A program made the translations under genes and the position numbers. A DNA stretch of 64,000 bases from Grimontia kaedaensis (GTDB lineage Bacteria; Pseudomonadota; Gammaproteobacteria; Enterobacterales; Vibrionaceae): positions 2,046,001 to 2,110,000 of the forward strand of contig NZ_CP082275.1 of the NCBI RefSeq assembly GCF_023746615.1, in the 5' to 3' direction. The notes under the pieces are model-generated. The model was not told the DNA's origin. It did not search any database and saw only the letters and a list, made by a program, of their open reading frames with translations. This document shows, in pieces, positions 1 through 11,700 of the stretch (its first letter is position 1; every line of letters begins with the position of its first letter).

Positions 1-1
1 T

Positions 2-3000
2 GGTTGGGTGAAAGCCGCCGGCGATTTCTCCGGCGGTAACTGGATTGATGTCCCGGCTAACACTCAAACCTTCCAGGTGCGCTCTCAAACCACACAAGAT
101 GATGTGTTCGAAGGCAATGAAAGCTACACCATCAAAGCCAAAGCCGATGGGCAAAGCAGCCTGGTGTCCGGTACGGTCACCATTAATGACAACACTGATA
201 CACCGAAAGTAGACAGCATCACTCTCCTCCAGAACGGTGTGGAAAACAGCACCTGGCCGGGATGGACGGTCAACATGACCAACACCTCGACCACGTCCAC
301 CACGGTCAGGCTGCACTTTGATGATGGCCTCCATCAGGCAAACTTTGGTGAGGATTACAGCGGTAAAGTGCATGTGTACACCACATCCGGCGCTTTCCTC
401 AAAGAGGTTGTTCTTAACAGCTCAAATGGCTGGGCTGCTGATATCGACGTGCCTGCCGGGCAGGCCGGGGTCCGTGTTTATGCTGAGACACTCAACGATA
501 ATGTCTATGAGGGCAACGAAACCATTAAGGTTCAAGGTGCCGTCATCGGCCAACAAGGTTGGGTCACCTCTGCGGACGCTGTCATCACCGATGAAGCCGA
601 CAAGCCACGCGTCACCAGTGTGTCTAACACGTCGGTGAATGAAGGCGAAGCCGCATCACTAACCATCACACTCAGCAATGAGTCCAACACCCCTACCCGT
701 GTGTTTGTCGATGCCTATGGTGGCTCGGCCACCGAAGGCACTGACTTCAACACCAAAGACCTCTGGGTCAATTACGGCAGTGGTTGGGTGAAAGCCGCCG
801 GCGATTTCTCGGGCGGTAACTGGATTGATGTCCCGGCTAACACTAAAACCTTCCAGGTGCGCTCTCAAACCACACAAGATGATGTGTTCGAAGGCAGTGA
901 AAGCTACACCATCAAAGCCAAAGCCGATGGGCAAAGCAGCCTGGTGTCCGGTACGGTCACCATTAATGACAACGCTGACACACCGAAAGTGGCCAGCATC
1001 ACACACCTTAATGATGGTGTTGAAGGCGGGGCTTGGCCGGGATGGACGGTCAACATGACCAACACCTCGACCACTTCCACCACGGTCAGGCTGCACTTTG
1101 ATGATGGCCTCCATCAGGCAAACTTTGGTGAGGATTACAGCGGTAAAGTGCATGTGCGCACCACATCCGGCGCTTTCCTCAAAGAGGTCGTTCTTAACAG
1201 CTCAAATGGGTGGGCTGCCGATATCGACGTGCCTGCCGGGCACGCCGGGGTCCGCGTTTATGCTGAGACACTCAATGACAATGTCTATGAGGGCAACGAA
1301 ACCATTAAGGTTCAAGGTGCCGTCATCGGACAACAAGGTTGGGTCACCTCTGCGGACGCTGTCATCAACGATGAAGCGGATAGACCTTCATGGGAAATCA
1401 GTAACGCCAGTACCACTGAAGGTGACTACTTGGTGTGGGATATTTCTGTGCATACCGCCACTAAAGACAACTCATGGACGAAGATTGAGTTTGCCAATGG
1501 CACCGGTATCATCGGTACCGACACAACTGGTGCGACCAACTTCCAGGCTTCTTACGATGGCGGCGTGACTTGGGGAGCCACCAAGTACTACGGCAACCAA
1601 CTGATCGTGCCTAAGGGCACAACCAGCTTCAAAGTGCGTTTAGCGACAACAGATGACTCGCTTTATGAGGGCAATGAAACCATCACCATTAAAGTGACCG
1701 AAAGTGGCGGTGGACGTGATCCGGGTGTTGTCTTTGGCACCACCACCAACACGGCAACTATTGTCGAAAATGACGACGCTACCGTCGTCACCTCGGTGAC
1801 CAAACTGCGTGATGGCGTGGAAGGCAGCACGACGCCAGGTTGGACGGTGAACTTCAACAACCCGTCAGATGAAGCCACCACCGTCCGTCTGAACTTCAAT
1901 GACAGCTATCATGAGGCCGACATCGGTGCGGACTATTCCGGCAGAGTATATATCTACAACCTGGCGGGTCAGAAAGTCGGTGAAGAGGTACTTTCAGCCG
2001 CCAACAACTGGCGAGTCGATATCTCTGTCCCTGCCGGTCAAAACGGTGTTCGTGTCTACGCACAAACCCTGAATGACAATGTCTATGAAGGCAATGAGAC
2101 CATTCAAATACAAGCTGCCGTACCTGGCAGACAGGGCTTTGTGCAGTCTGACGAGGCCGTCATCACCGATGAAGCCGACAAGCCACGCGTCACCAGTGTG
2201 TCTAACACGTCGGTGGATGAAGGCGAAGCCGCTTCTGTCACCATCACACTCAGCAATGAGTCCAACACCCCTACCCGTGTGTTTGTCGATGCCTATGGCG
2301 GCTCAGCCACCGAAGGCACTGACTTCAACACCAAAGACCTCTGGGTCAATTACGGCAGTGGTTGGGTGAAAGCCGCCGGCGATTTCTCCGGCGGTAACTG
2401 GATTGATGTCCCGGCCAACACTAAAACCTTCCAGGTGCGCTCTCAAACCACACAAGATGATGTGTTCGAAGGCAATGAAAGCTACACCATCAAAGCCAAA
2501 GCCGATGGGCAAAGCAGCCTGGTGTCCGGTACGGTCACCATTAATGACAACGCTGACACACCGAAAGTGGCCAGCATCACACACCTTAATGATGGTGTTG
2601 AAGGCGGGGCTTGGCCGGGATGGACGGTCAACATGACCAACACCTCGACCACGTCCACCACGGTCAGGCTGCACTTTGATGATGGCCTCCATCAGGCGAA
2701 TTTTGGTGAGGATTACAGCGGTAAAGTGCATGTGTACACCACATCCGGCACTTTCCTCAAAGAAGTTGTTCTTAACAGCTCAAATGGCTGGGCTGCCGAT
2801 ATCGACGTGCCTGCCGGGCACGCCGGGGTGCGCGTTTATGCTGAGACCCTCAATGACAATGTCTATGAGGGCAACGAAACCATTAAGGTTCAAGGTGCCG
2901 TCATCGGACAACAAGGTTGGGTCACCTCTGCGGACGCTGTCATCACCGATGAAGCGGATAGACCTTCATGGGAAATCAGTAACGCCAGTACCACTGAAGG

Positions 3001-5374
3001 TGACTACTTGGTGTGGGATATTTCTGTGCATACCGCCACTAAAGACAACTCATGGACGAAGATTGAGTTTGCCAATGGCACCGGTACCATCGGTACCGAC
3101 ACAACTGGTGCGACCAACTTCCAGGCTTCTTACGATGGCGGCGTGACTTGGGGAGCCACCAAGTACTACGGCAACCAACTGATCGTGCCTAAGGGCACAA
3201 CCAGCTTCAAAGTGCGTTTAGCGACAACAGATGACTCGCTTTATGAAGGCAATGAAACCATCACCATTAAAGTGACCGAAAGTGGCGGTGGCCGTGACCC
3301 GGGTGTCGTCTTTGGCACCACCACCAACACGGCAACTATTGTCGAAAATGACGACGCTACCGTCGTCACCTCGGTGACCAAACTGCGTGATGGCGTGGAA
3401 GGCAGCACGACGCCAGGTTGGACGGTGAACTTCAACAACCCGTCAGATGAAGCCACCACCGTCCGTCTGAACTTCAATGACGGCTATCATGAGGCCGACG
3501 TCGGTGCGGACTATTCCGGCAGAGTATATATCTACAACTTAGCGGGTCAGAAAGTGGGTGAAGAAGTGATCTCTGCCGCCAACAACTGGCGAGTCGATAT
3601 CTCCGTTCCTGCCGGTCAAAACGGTGTGCGTGTTTACGCACAGACCCTGAATGACAATGTCTATGAAGGCAACGAGACCATTCAAATTCAGGCAGCTGTC
3701 CCAGGTAGACAAGGCTTTGTGCAGTCTGCTGAGGCCGTCATCACCGATGAAGCCGACAAGCCTTCGCTTTCTGTCATAAATACCAACAGTAGTAACAAGG
3801 TTAACGAGTCCAACTGGGCCACATTTAATATCAAGCTCAGCAACCCCGTAGATCAATCAACCAAAGTAAAAGTGAACGTTTATACGGGTGCTGAGCCCGG
3901 CATTACCAACAAGGATTTAGGTGGGTACGAGTATTGGACTGGTTCAGCCTGGGCAAACTTCAAAAGTGGCAGCAAATTAACCTTTGCCGCCTACCAAACT
4001 GAAATACAAATACGTGTAAAACCAATCGATGACAATAAAGCTGATGGTAACGAAACACTCATTATTAAAGCTAAACCTGTTGGTGAAGAGACTCATATTC
4101 AAAGCGGCGAGGTACAAGGGTCAGTCCTTGTCGTCGACAAAGGATACCAGGACACCAGCAACTCCAATTCTGGCCATGTTCACTGGCACATTGATGGCGG
4201 TGGTGCTCAACACTTAGTGGGTAATGGTTGGCGTCCAAACGAAAAAGTGACTCTGTTTGGCCCCGATGGCTCCAAAACGGTCGTTTATGCCGATAATTTC
4301 GGTAACTTCCACCGTAGTGGGGATAACTTATATACCGCAACAGGTACGCTGACAGCTCGAGGTAAAGAGAGTGGTGATACCACTGATTACATTACTCCAA
4401 ATATCACTCCTATCGTCCTGGACTTGGACGGTGACGGTATTGAAACCAGCGATGTTACAGAAGCGCCTGTCGGTTTTGACTATGACGGAGATGGCGAAAA
4501 GGTAAATACAGGCTGGGTTTCAGGTGGAGACGGCTTATTAGTTCATGATGTTAACAAAGACGGCCAGATCAACGACGGCTCAGAGCTCTTTGGCTCAAAC
4601 ACTCTTCTCCAAGACGGCACCACTGCTGCCGACGGCTATGAAGCCCTGGCTCAGCATGATTCGAATGCTGACGGTGTCATAGATAAAAATGATGCTATCT
4701 ATGCTGACCTCAATGTCTGGGTAGACAAAGACCAAGATGGGGAAACGGATGAAGGTGAACTTCTGAGTATGGGAGATGCTGGCGTCGCATCAATCAACTT
4801 AGATGCACAAACAACAGATGATGAGCAGAACAATAATGTCATCGGGAAAACATCCACCTATACGACAACAGGTGGCGAGGAACGAGCTGCTGCTGATGTT
4901 TGGTTTGCCACTCAACAAGCGCCTGAAGAGGAAACAAGCCTTGTTGGTTTAATTGAAGAGCACAGTATCAGTGGGCTGGATAGTGAAGACCTCGTATGGC
5001 ATAGCGAAAATGTCACGGATCAGCCGTGGTCGGACACAGTCACTGACTTCACGGTCGGGCAATCTACCCTCGATCTTTCTGACCTTGTAACGGACAGGGA
5101 GGATCATCTGCTTAGCGAAGATAATGTAGACATGTTTGAGCAGGACGGTTCCTTAATACTCAGAGTCGATACAGATGGAGACCACACTTGGAATCAGGAA
5201 ATCATTCTTCAGGATGTTTCACTGGATGACATTATCGATCAGAACGGAATGATTAAGAGCAGTGTGTTTGGAGACGATAATGTAAAAGAATTGTTCCAGA
5301 AAGCGGCAGCTACAGACGTCGTCGAAAACACTTCTACACATTTGGAGAATCCAACGTTAGATGATCATCTCTAA
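2..5374 (+). CDS. Giant RTX-like adhesin, C-terminal part (5' end outside window)
   Basis: This is the C-terminal ~1790 residues of a very large secreted adhesin. The frame is open at the window edge in the middle of a repeat module, so the true start lies upstream and position 8 is not a start. Modules resembling Calx-beta domains follow in the order A-B-A-B-C-D-A-B-C-D. A begins RVTSVSNTSV, B has PGWTVNMTNTS, C begins SWEISNAST and D begins VVTSVTKLRDG. After about residue 1253 there is a unique region, then EF-hand/dockerin-like calcium loops (DLDGDGIETSD, DVNKDGQIND, DSNADGVIDKND, DKDQDGETDEGE). The last ~100 residues match the VCA0849-type type I secretion target (LDLSDLV, WNQEIILQDV). 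It is likely exported by the system encoded downstream and bound to the cell surface. Long tracts are identical in DNA to the next gene. Confidence 0.9.
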   Translation, partial: GWVKAAGDFSGGNWIDVPANTQTFQVRSQTTQDDVFEGNESYTIKAKADGQSSLVSGTVTINDNTDTPKVDSITLLQNGVENSTWPGWTVNMTNTSTTSTTVRLHFDDGLHQANFGEDYSGKVHVYTTSGAFLKEVVLNSSNGWAADIDVPAGQAGVRVYAETLNDNVYEGNETIKVQGAVIGQQGWVTSADAVITDEADKPRVTSVSNTSVNEGEAASLTITLSNESNTPTRVFVDAYGGSATEGTDFNTKDLWVNYGSGWVKAAGDFSGGNWIDVPANTKTFQVRSQTTQDDVFEGSESYTIKAKADGQSSLVSGTVTINDNADTPKVASITHLNDGVEGGAWPGWTVNMTNTSTTSTTVRLHFDDGLHQANFGEDYSGKVHVRTTSGAFLKEVVLNSSNGWAADIDVPAGHAGVRVYAETLNDNVYEGNETIKVQGAVIGQQGWVTSADAVINDEADRPSWEISNASTTEGDYLVWDISVHTATKDNSWTKIEFANGTGIIGTDTTGATNFQASYDGGVTWGATKYYGNQLIVPKGTTSFKVRLATTDDSLYEGNETITIKVTESGGGRDPGVVFGTTTNTATIVENDDATVVTSVTKLRDGVEGSTTPGWTVNFNNPSDEATTVRLNFNDSYHEADIGADYSGRVYIYNLAGQKVGEEVLSAANNWRVDISVPAGQNGVRVYAQTLNDNVYEGNETIQIQAAVPGRQGFVQSDEAVITDEADKPRVTSVSNTSVDEGEAASVTITLSNESNTPTRVFVDAYGGSATEGTDFNTKDLWVNYGSGWVKAAGDFSGGNWIDVPANTKTFQVRSQTTQDDVFEGNESYTIKAKADGQSSLVSGTVTINDNADTPKVASITHLNDGVEGGAWPGWTVNMTNTSTTSTTVRLHFDDGLHQANFGEDYSGKVHVYTTSGTFLKEVVLNSSNGWAADIDVPAGHAGVRVYAETLNDNVYEGNETIKVQGAVIGQQGWVTSADAVITDEADRPSWEISNASTTEGDYLVWDISVHTATKDNSWTKIEFANGTGTIGTDTTGATNFQASYDGGVTWGATKYYGNQLIVPKGTTSFKVRLATTDDSLYEGNETITIKVTESGGGRDPGVVFGTTTNTATIVENDDATVVTSVTKLRDGVEGSTTPGWTVNFNNPSDEATTVRLNFNDGYHEADVGADYSGRVYIYNLAGQKVGEEVISAANNWRVDISVPAGQNGVRVYAQTLNDNVYEGNETIQIQAAVPGRQGFVQSAEAVITDEADKPSLSVINTNSSNKVNESNWATFNIKLSNPVDQSTKVKVNVYTGAEPGITNKDLGGYEYWTGSAWANFKSGSKLTFAAYQTEIQIRVKPIDDNKADGNETLIIKAKPVGEETHIQSGEVQGSVLVVDKGYQDTSNSNSGHVHWHIDGGGAQHLVGNGWRPNEKVTLFGPDGSKTVVYADNFGNFHRSGDNLYTATGTLTARGKESGDTTDYITPNITPIVLDLDGDGIETSDVTEAPVGFDYDGDGEKVNTGWVSGGDGLLVHDVNKDGQINDGSELFGSNTLLQDGTTAADGYEALAQHDSNADGVIDKNDAIYADLNVWVDKDQDGETDEGELLSMGDAGVASINLDAQTTDDEQNNNVIGKTSTYTTTGGEERAAADVWFATQQAPEEETSLVGLIEEHSISGLDSEDLVWHSENVTDQPWSDTVTDFTVGQSTLDLSDLVTDREDHLLSEDNVDMFEQDGSLILRVDTDGDHTWNQEIILQDVSLDDIIDQNGMIKSSVFGDDNVKELFQKAAATDVVENTSTHLENPTLDDHL

Positions 5375-5478
5375 TACACAGTTATACATCTTGAAATTTA
5401 GACATGGATGTAACGCCTTCTTTTGACTGAAGCTTTTCATTATGTCTCTTTTTTGAGAATTAGTAAAAATATCAACCA

Positions 5479-5505
5479 TACTCACCCGTAAGTGGTACTT
5501 TTTTT
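5479..5505 (+). terminator. Possible weak terminator after first adhesin gene
   Basis: A short imperfect stem (TACtCAC pairing with GTGGTA, one bulge) is followed by a run of seven T. It lies about 105 bases after the adhesin stop. The stem is short, so this is tentative. The rest of the 353-base gap to the next gene holds no ORF that I can support. It presumably carries the promoter of the second adhesin gene, but I see no convincing -35/-10 pair. Confidence 0.3.
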
Positions 5506-5727
5506 GGGCTCATTTCTGATTGTGAGGCAACAAATTGCAAGCATAAACTATGTACACATCATGTAATACATTACTGTCAAATGTTTATGAAATGAGATGC
5601 ATGGATGTTTTATATCACTATTTCAAGTTCGCGACTTTTGAATAGCGAGAATTGAATAGCCAGAAAAGAGGGTTTTTGTGTCTGCCCCTCGATAAAACGT
5701 CAAACAAACATAACTAAAGGAAGAGAT

Positions 5728-8700
5728 ATGAACGCGAATACCCTTACTACAATAACGCTCAACAGTTTAATCGCTGAAGATGCTGCCTTAACATATGCAG
5801 AGGCACAAACAAATATCGACATAACGGGTACTGTTAGCGGGAATGTAAGTGAGGGAGACACAGTTACCGTTTCCATTGATAACAACCAATTTATCGGTGT
5901 TGTCAGTTCTAACAACACATTTACTGTTTCCGTACCTGGTAGCACACTGGTTAGTAGCGAGACGAAAACAGTCACAGCATCTGTCCAAACGACAGATTCA
6001 AGCGGTAACGCATCTTTCTTTAGTGATTCAAAGAGTTACAGCGCCTACGAGTCCACTATTTCTTCTGTTACTATGCTCAATAACGGCGTTGAAGGCAGCA
6101 CATCTCCAGGCTGGACTGTCAATCTTGATCAAGCAACCATCGAAGACACCACCGTTACATTGAGTATCAATGATACTGTTCATAGCGCGAGCTATGGCAG
6201 TGACTACTCAGGTGTCATGCAAGTTTTCTCTCTTTCTGGCGAGTTCCTCGCCGAAGTAACACTAGGTAAAGAGAACAAATTCAAAGCCGACATCACGGTG
6301 CCTGCCGGTGAAGAAGGTGTTGTTGTTTATGCAATCACTTCGGACGATAACACCTATGAAGGTGATGAAACTATCGTTATTCGTGCCAGCACTGGAAATA
6401 ACTGGGTTAACTCCGAAGCGGCAATCATCTCGGACGAAAATGACAAGCCGACGGTCACATCCGTCTCTGATGCCACAGTCAAAGAAGGTGGCCAAGCAGA
6501 GTTCGCATTTACACTCAGTAATCCTTCAAACTTCGACACCAGAGTTCTCGTGTCACCGGAGGCTGATAATACAGATATCGACTTTGACAACTTATGGATT
6601 GACCTAGGCAATGGCTGGGTTCAAGCCACTGGCGAAGTCACCACAGAAGGAACATGGATCACCGTCCCCTCCTCAGTGAAACAAGTGAAACTCCGTGTAG
6701 ACGTGCTTGAAGACAATGAAGTTGAAGGTAATGAGACGATTACTGTCAATGTATTAGCAGAAGGTCAAAACGAAGCAGCAACAGGCACAATCACCATTGT
6801 TGATGTGGTTGAGACTCCTCCTGTTGTCGAAAGCATCTCTGTTTTGGAAGAAGGCGTAGAAAGCGGCCAAGCTCCCACCTTTCAACTAAACCTGACCAAC
6901 GCCTACTTTCAAGACACCGAAGTCACGCTGAACGTTAATGACAATTTGCATGATTTCGATTTCGGCAAAGACTACGATGGCGCAATTCAAGTCTTTTCTT
7001 TGTCAGGAGAGCTTCTTGATGAAATCAATCTTGGCACCCACAATGCTTTTAAAGCCGTCACCAACATCCCTGCTGGTGAGGAAAGCGTCATTATCCGTGT
7101 CAATGTCATTGACGACAACCTATACGAAGGCGACGAGTCGCTTGTTATACGAGCAGCAGTGAGTGGTAAACAAGGATGGGTGGTTTCTGGCGCCGCTACC
7201 ATTACTGATGAGACCGACACTGTCACTGTGGCTGCGGTTTCTGATACCACAGTGTTTGAAGGTAATCACGCTGAGCTCACCGTCACGATGAGTAACCCTT
7301 CGACTACCAACAACACTGTATTGCTAACACCAAGCAACAGTAACGATATTGACTTAGAAAGTGTATCAGTCAATTTCGGCAAAGGCTGGGTCAACGCGAG
7401 CGTTGACAGTAACACCAATCAAATAAGCATTGATGTACCAGGCCCAGTAACCCTGTTTAAAGTGCGTTTCGACACAATCAGTGACAACATTTACGAAGGT
7501 GATGAAACATTCACTATCAGTGCAAATGTCGACGGTCAAACTGAAAGTGTCTCAGGTAACGTGACAATTAAAGACATCGCAGGCGTACCGACAGTAGATA
7601 ATATTGTTGCTGCTCGAGACGGTATTGAAGGTGGCGACGCGCCCGGCTTCAAAGTCAACATGACGAGCGTTTCAGCCTCCGACACCACAGTGACACTGAA
7701 CATGGTCGACTCCCTCCATGACGTCAAATACGGTGTAGATTACTCCGGTGTCTTGCAGATTTATTCTGTCGCCGGCGAATTCCTCACGGAAGTTACTTTA
7801 GGTAGAAACAACAAATTCAAAGCCGATATTACCGTCCCGGCTGGTGATGACGGTGTTGTTGTTTATGTAATGACAACCGACGATGCCATCTATGAAGGCC
7901 CGGAGTCTGTGGTTATTCGTGCAGCCGTCAGTGGAGAGCAAGGCTGGGTCAACTCAGAAGCCGCTATCATCACTGACGAAAATGACATTACTTTAGTCAC
8001 CTCTATGACTGACGTGAGTGTCAATGAAGGTCAGCAAGCCCAAACGACGGTCACTCTGAGCGGCGCTTCTATCAAACCTGTAGAAGTCACGCTCACCGCA
8101 CAAATTGACGATGCAAACATCGCCTTAAACAATCTGTCGGTAAACTTCGGTAACGGCTGGGTTTCTGTTAGCGGTACGACCTTTACAGTCCCAGCTTCTG
8201 TTGACACCTTCGAGGTGCGTTTTGATAACACTGACAACGATGTTTACAACGGCGATCAAATCATCACGCTCACTGCTTCCACTTCAGAGCAAACTGACGC
8301 AGTAACGAGTACCGTCACCATTAATGATGATGCAGACAGACCACTTGTTAACAACATCACCGTCGTGCAAGAAGACGAGGAAGGTGGAAAATTGCCTGGC
8401 TATCAGGTGAATATGACCAACACTTCTACCACCGATACTACGTTTAAACTAACTCTGAGTGACGGACTGCACACCTCTAATTTCTTTGTGGACTATACAG
8501 GTGTGATTCAAGTCTACTCGCTTGATGGTGAGTTTCTGGAAGAAGTTGCGCTAAGCTCAGCCAACCGCTTCAGAGCTGACGTCACCGTACCAGCGGGTGA
8601 GAGTGGCGTAGTTGTATATGTTGAAAGCGTCAACGACGACATTTACGAAGGTGACGAAACTCTGGTAGTCCGTGCGGGCGTTTTGGGCCAGCAAGGTTGG

Positions 8701-11700
8701 GTTAAGTCTGACGCAGCAAACATTACTGATGAAGAGGACCGCCCTTCCGTATCAAGCATTACCTATCTCAATGATGGTTCGGAAGATGGTCAGGCCGCTG
8801 GCTTCACCCTTAATATGTCAAACGCCTCCACCACTCCAACAACAGTTCAATTACGTGTTGATGACGCACTTCATCAAGCGACTATTGGTGAAGACTACTC
8901 AGGTGTGATGCAGATTTACTCGCTGGATGGACAATACCTCCTTCAGGAAGTCACCTTAACCAGCGAAAACGGTTACATCGCAGATATCGTCATCCCCGCT
9001 TGGGCTGAAGGCGTCTCGATTTATGCCGAGATCTTGAGTGACAAGCTAGAGGAAATAGATGAATCTTTAGTTATTCAAGCTGCGATCATTGACGAGCAAG
9101 ATTGGGTAACATCAGAAGCTTCAACCATCATCGATATCGACAATATTGCACCAGGTGAAGGCAAAGGACCGAATGGTACGGATGAAGCGCCAGTCGTCGT
9201 AATCCCAGAAGCCTCCGGCGGTGTCGGTGAAGAAGAGTTGACCGATGGCGTGGAAGTATTGGTCACTCCGCCAACCGGCACCTTGCCAGGTGATACCATT
9301 ACTGTCACCGTGACTCAACCAGATGGCACCACCAATGAAGTGACAACCACTGTCCCTGGCGACTGGACCGAGGGCACCGCTGTGCCTGTGACTCTGTCGC
9401 CGGAAGATCTGGGCGGCACGGGCGGTGAATTGCCTGACGAAGGCGATTACACCATCACAGCAACCGTAACCGACACCGCTGGCAATACCTCTGTGCCAAG
9501 CGAAGAAACCGGTTTCAACATAGATACCGCTGCACCTGGCGAAGGCACCGGTACCGGCGGCACCGATGAAGCACCCACAGTGGTGATCCCAGAAGCCACC
9601 GGCGGCGTGGGTGAAGAAGAGCTGACTGATGGCGTAGAAGTACTGGTCACCCCACCGACAGGCACGAAGCCTGGTGACACCATCACTGTCACCGTGACTC
9701 AACCAGATGGCACCACCAATGAAGTGACGAGCACTGTCCCTGGCGGTTGGACTGACGGCACCGCTGTGCCTGTGACTCTGTCGCCGGAAGATCTGGGCGG
9801 CTCGGGCGGTGAATTGCCTGTCGAAGGCGATTACACCATCACAGCAACCGTAACCGACACCGCTGGCAATACCTCTGTGCCAAGCGAAGAAACCGGTTTC
9901 AACATAGATACCGCTGCACCTGGCGAAGGCACCGGTACCGGCGGCACCGATGAAGCACCCACAGTGGTGATCCCTGAAGCCACCGGCGGCGTGGGTGAAG
10001 AAGAGCTGACTGATGGCGTAGAAGTACTGGTCACCCCACCGACAGGCACGCAGCCTGGTGACACCATCACTGTCACCGTGACTCAACCAGATGGCACCAC
10101 CAATGAAGTGACGACCACTGTTCCTGGTGGCTGGACTGATGGCACCGCTGTGCCTGTGACTCTTTCGCCGGAAGATCTGGGCGGCACGGGCGGTGAATTG
10201 CCTGACGAAGGCGATTACACCATCACAGCAACCGTAACCGACACCGCTGGCAATACCTCTGTGCCAAGCGAAGAAACGGGTTTCAACATAGATACCGCTG
10301 CACCGGGCGAAGGCACCGGCACCGGCGGCACCAATGAAGCCCCAACCGTGGTGATCCCTGAAGCCACCGGCGGCGTGGGTGAAGAAGAGCTGACTGATGG
10401 CGTGGAAGCGCTGGTCACCCCACCGACAGGCACGCAGCCTGGCGACACCATCACTGTTACAGTGACCCAGCCGGATGGCACCACCAATGAAGTGACGACC
10501 ACTGTTCCTGGTGGCTGGACTGACGGCACCGCAGTGCCTGTCACTCTGTCACCGGAAGATCTGGGTGGCACGGGTGGTGAATTGCCTGACGAAGGCGATT
10601 ACACCATCACAACCACTGTGACTGACAGCGCTGGCAACACCTCTGTGCCAAGCACGGAAACAAGCTTTACCGTTGACACCACGGCACCGGGCGAAGGCAC
10701 CGGCACCGGCGGCACCAATGAAGCCCCAACCGTGGTGATCCCTGAAGCCACCGGCGGCGTGGGTGAAGAAGAGCTGACTGACGGCGTGGAAGTGCTGGTC
10801 ACCCCACCGACAGGCACGCAGCCTGGTGACACCATCACTGTCACCGTGACCCAGCCGGATGGCACCACCAATGAAGTGACGACCACTGTTCCTGGTGGCT
10901 GGACTGACGGCACCGCAGTGCCTGTCACTCTGTCACCGGAAGATCTGGGTGGCACGGGCGGTGAATTGCCTGACGAAGGCGATTACACCACCACAGCAAC
11001 CGTAACCGACACCGCTGGCAATACCTCTGTGCCAAGCGAAGAAACCGGTTTCAACATAGATACCGCTGCACCTGGCGAAGGTACCGGTACCGGCGGCACC
11101 GATGAAGCACCCACAGTGGTGATCCCAGAAGCCACCGGCGGCGTGGGTGAAGAAGAGCTGACTGACGGCGTGGAAGTGCTGGTCACCCCACCGACAGGCA
11201 CGCAGCCTGGTGACACCATCACTGTCACCGTGACCCAACCGGATGGCACCACCAATGAAGTGACGAGCACTGTCCCTGGCGACTGGACCGAGGGCACCGC
11301 TGTACCTGTGACTCTGTCGCCGGAAGATCTGGGCGGCTCGGGCGGTGAATTGCCTGACGAAGGCGATTACACCATCACAACCACTGTGACTGACAGCGCT
11401 GGCAACACCTCAACGCCAAGCACGGAAACAAGCTTTACCGTTGACACCACGGCACCGGGCGAAGGCACCGGCACCGGCGGCACCAATGAAGCCCCAACCG
11501 TGGTGATCCCTGAAGCCACCGGCGGCGTGGGTGAAGAAGAGCTGACTGATGGCGTGGAAGCGCTGGTCACCCCACCGACAGGCACGCAGCCTGGCGACAC
11601 CATCACTGTTACAGTGACCCAACCAGATGGCACCACCAATGAAGTGACGACCACTGTTCCTGGCGGCTGGACTGACGGCACCGCTGTGCCTGTCACTCTG

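Noticed and set aside
8..10. GTG at position 8 as a start codon of the first adhesin
   Set aside because: It lies mid-module (the SGWVKAAGDF motif occurs inside every A module), so the gene clearly continues upstream of the window.
5500..5727. A sigma-70 promoter at TTGCAA near 5534 before the second adhesin gene
   Set aside because: No -10 hexamer at suitable spacing, so I did not annotate it although a promoter is expected here.
9121..10086. A 321-codon open frame on the - strand inside the Ig-like repeats
   Set aside because: It is a by-product of the repetitive + strand codons; the same pattern recurs every 384 bases and shows no start signal or plausible protein composition.
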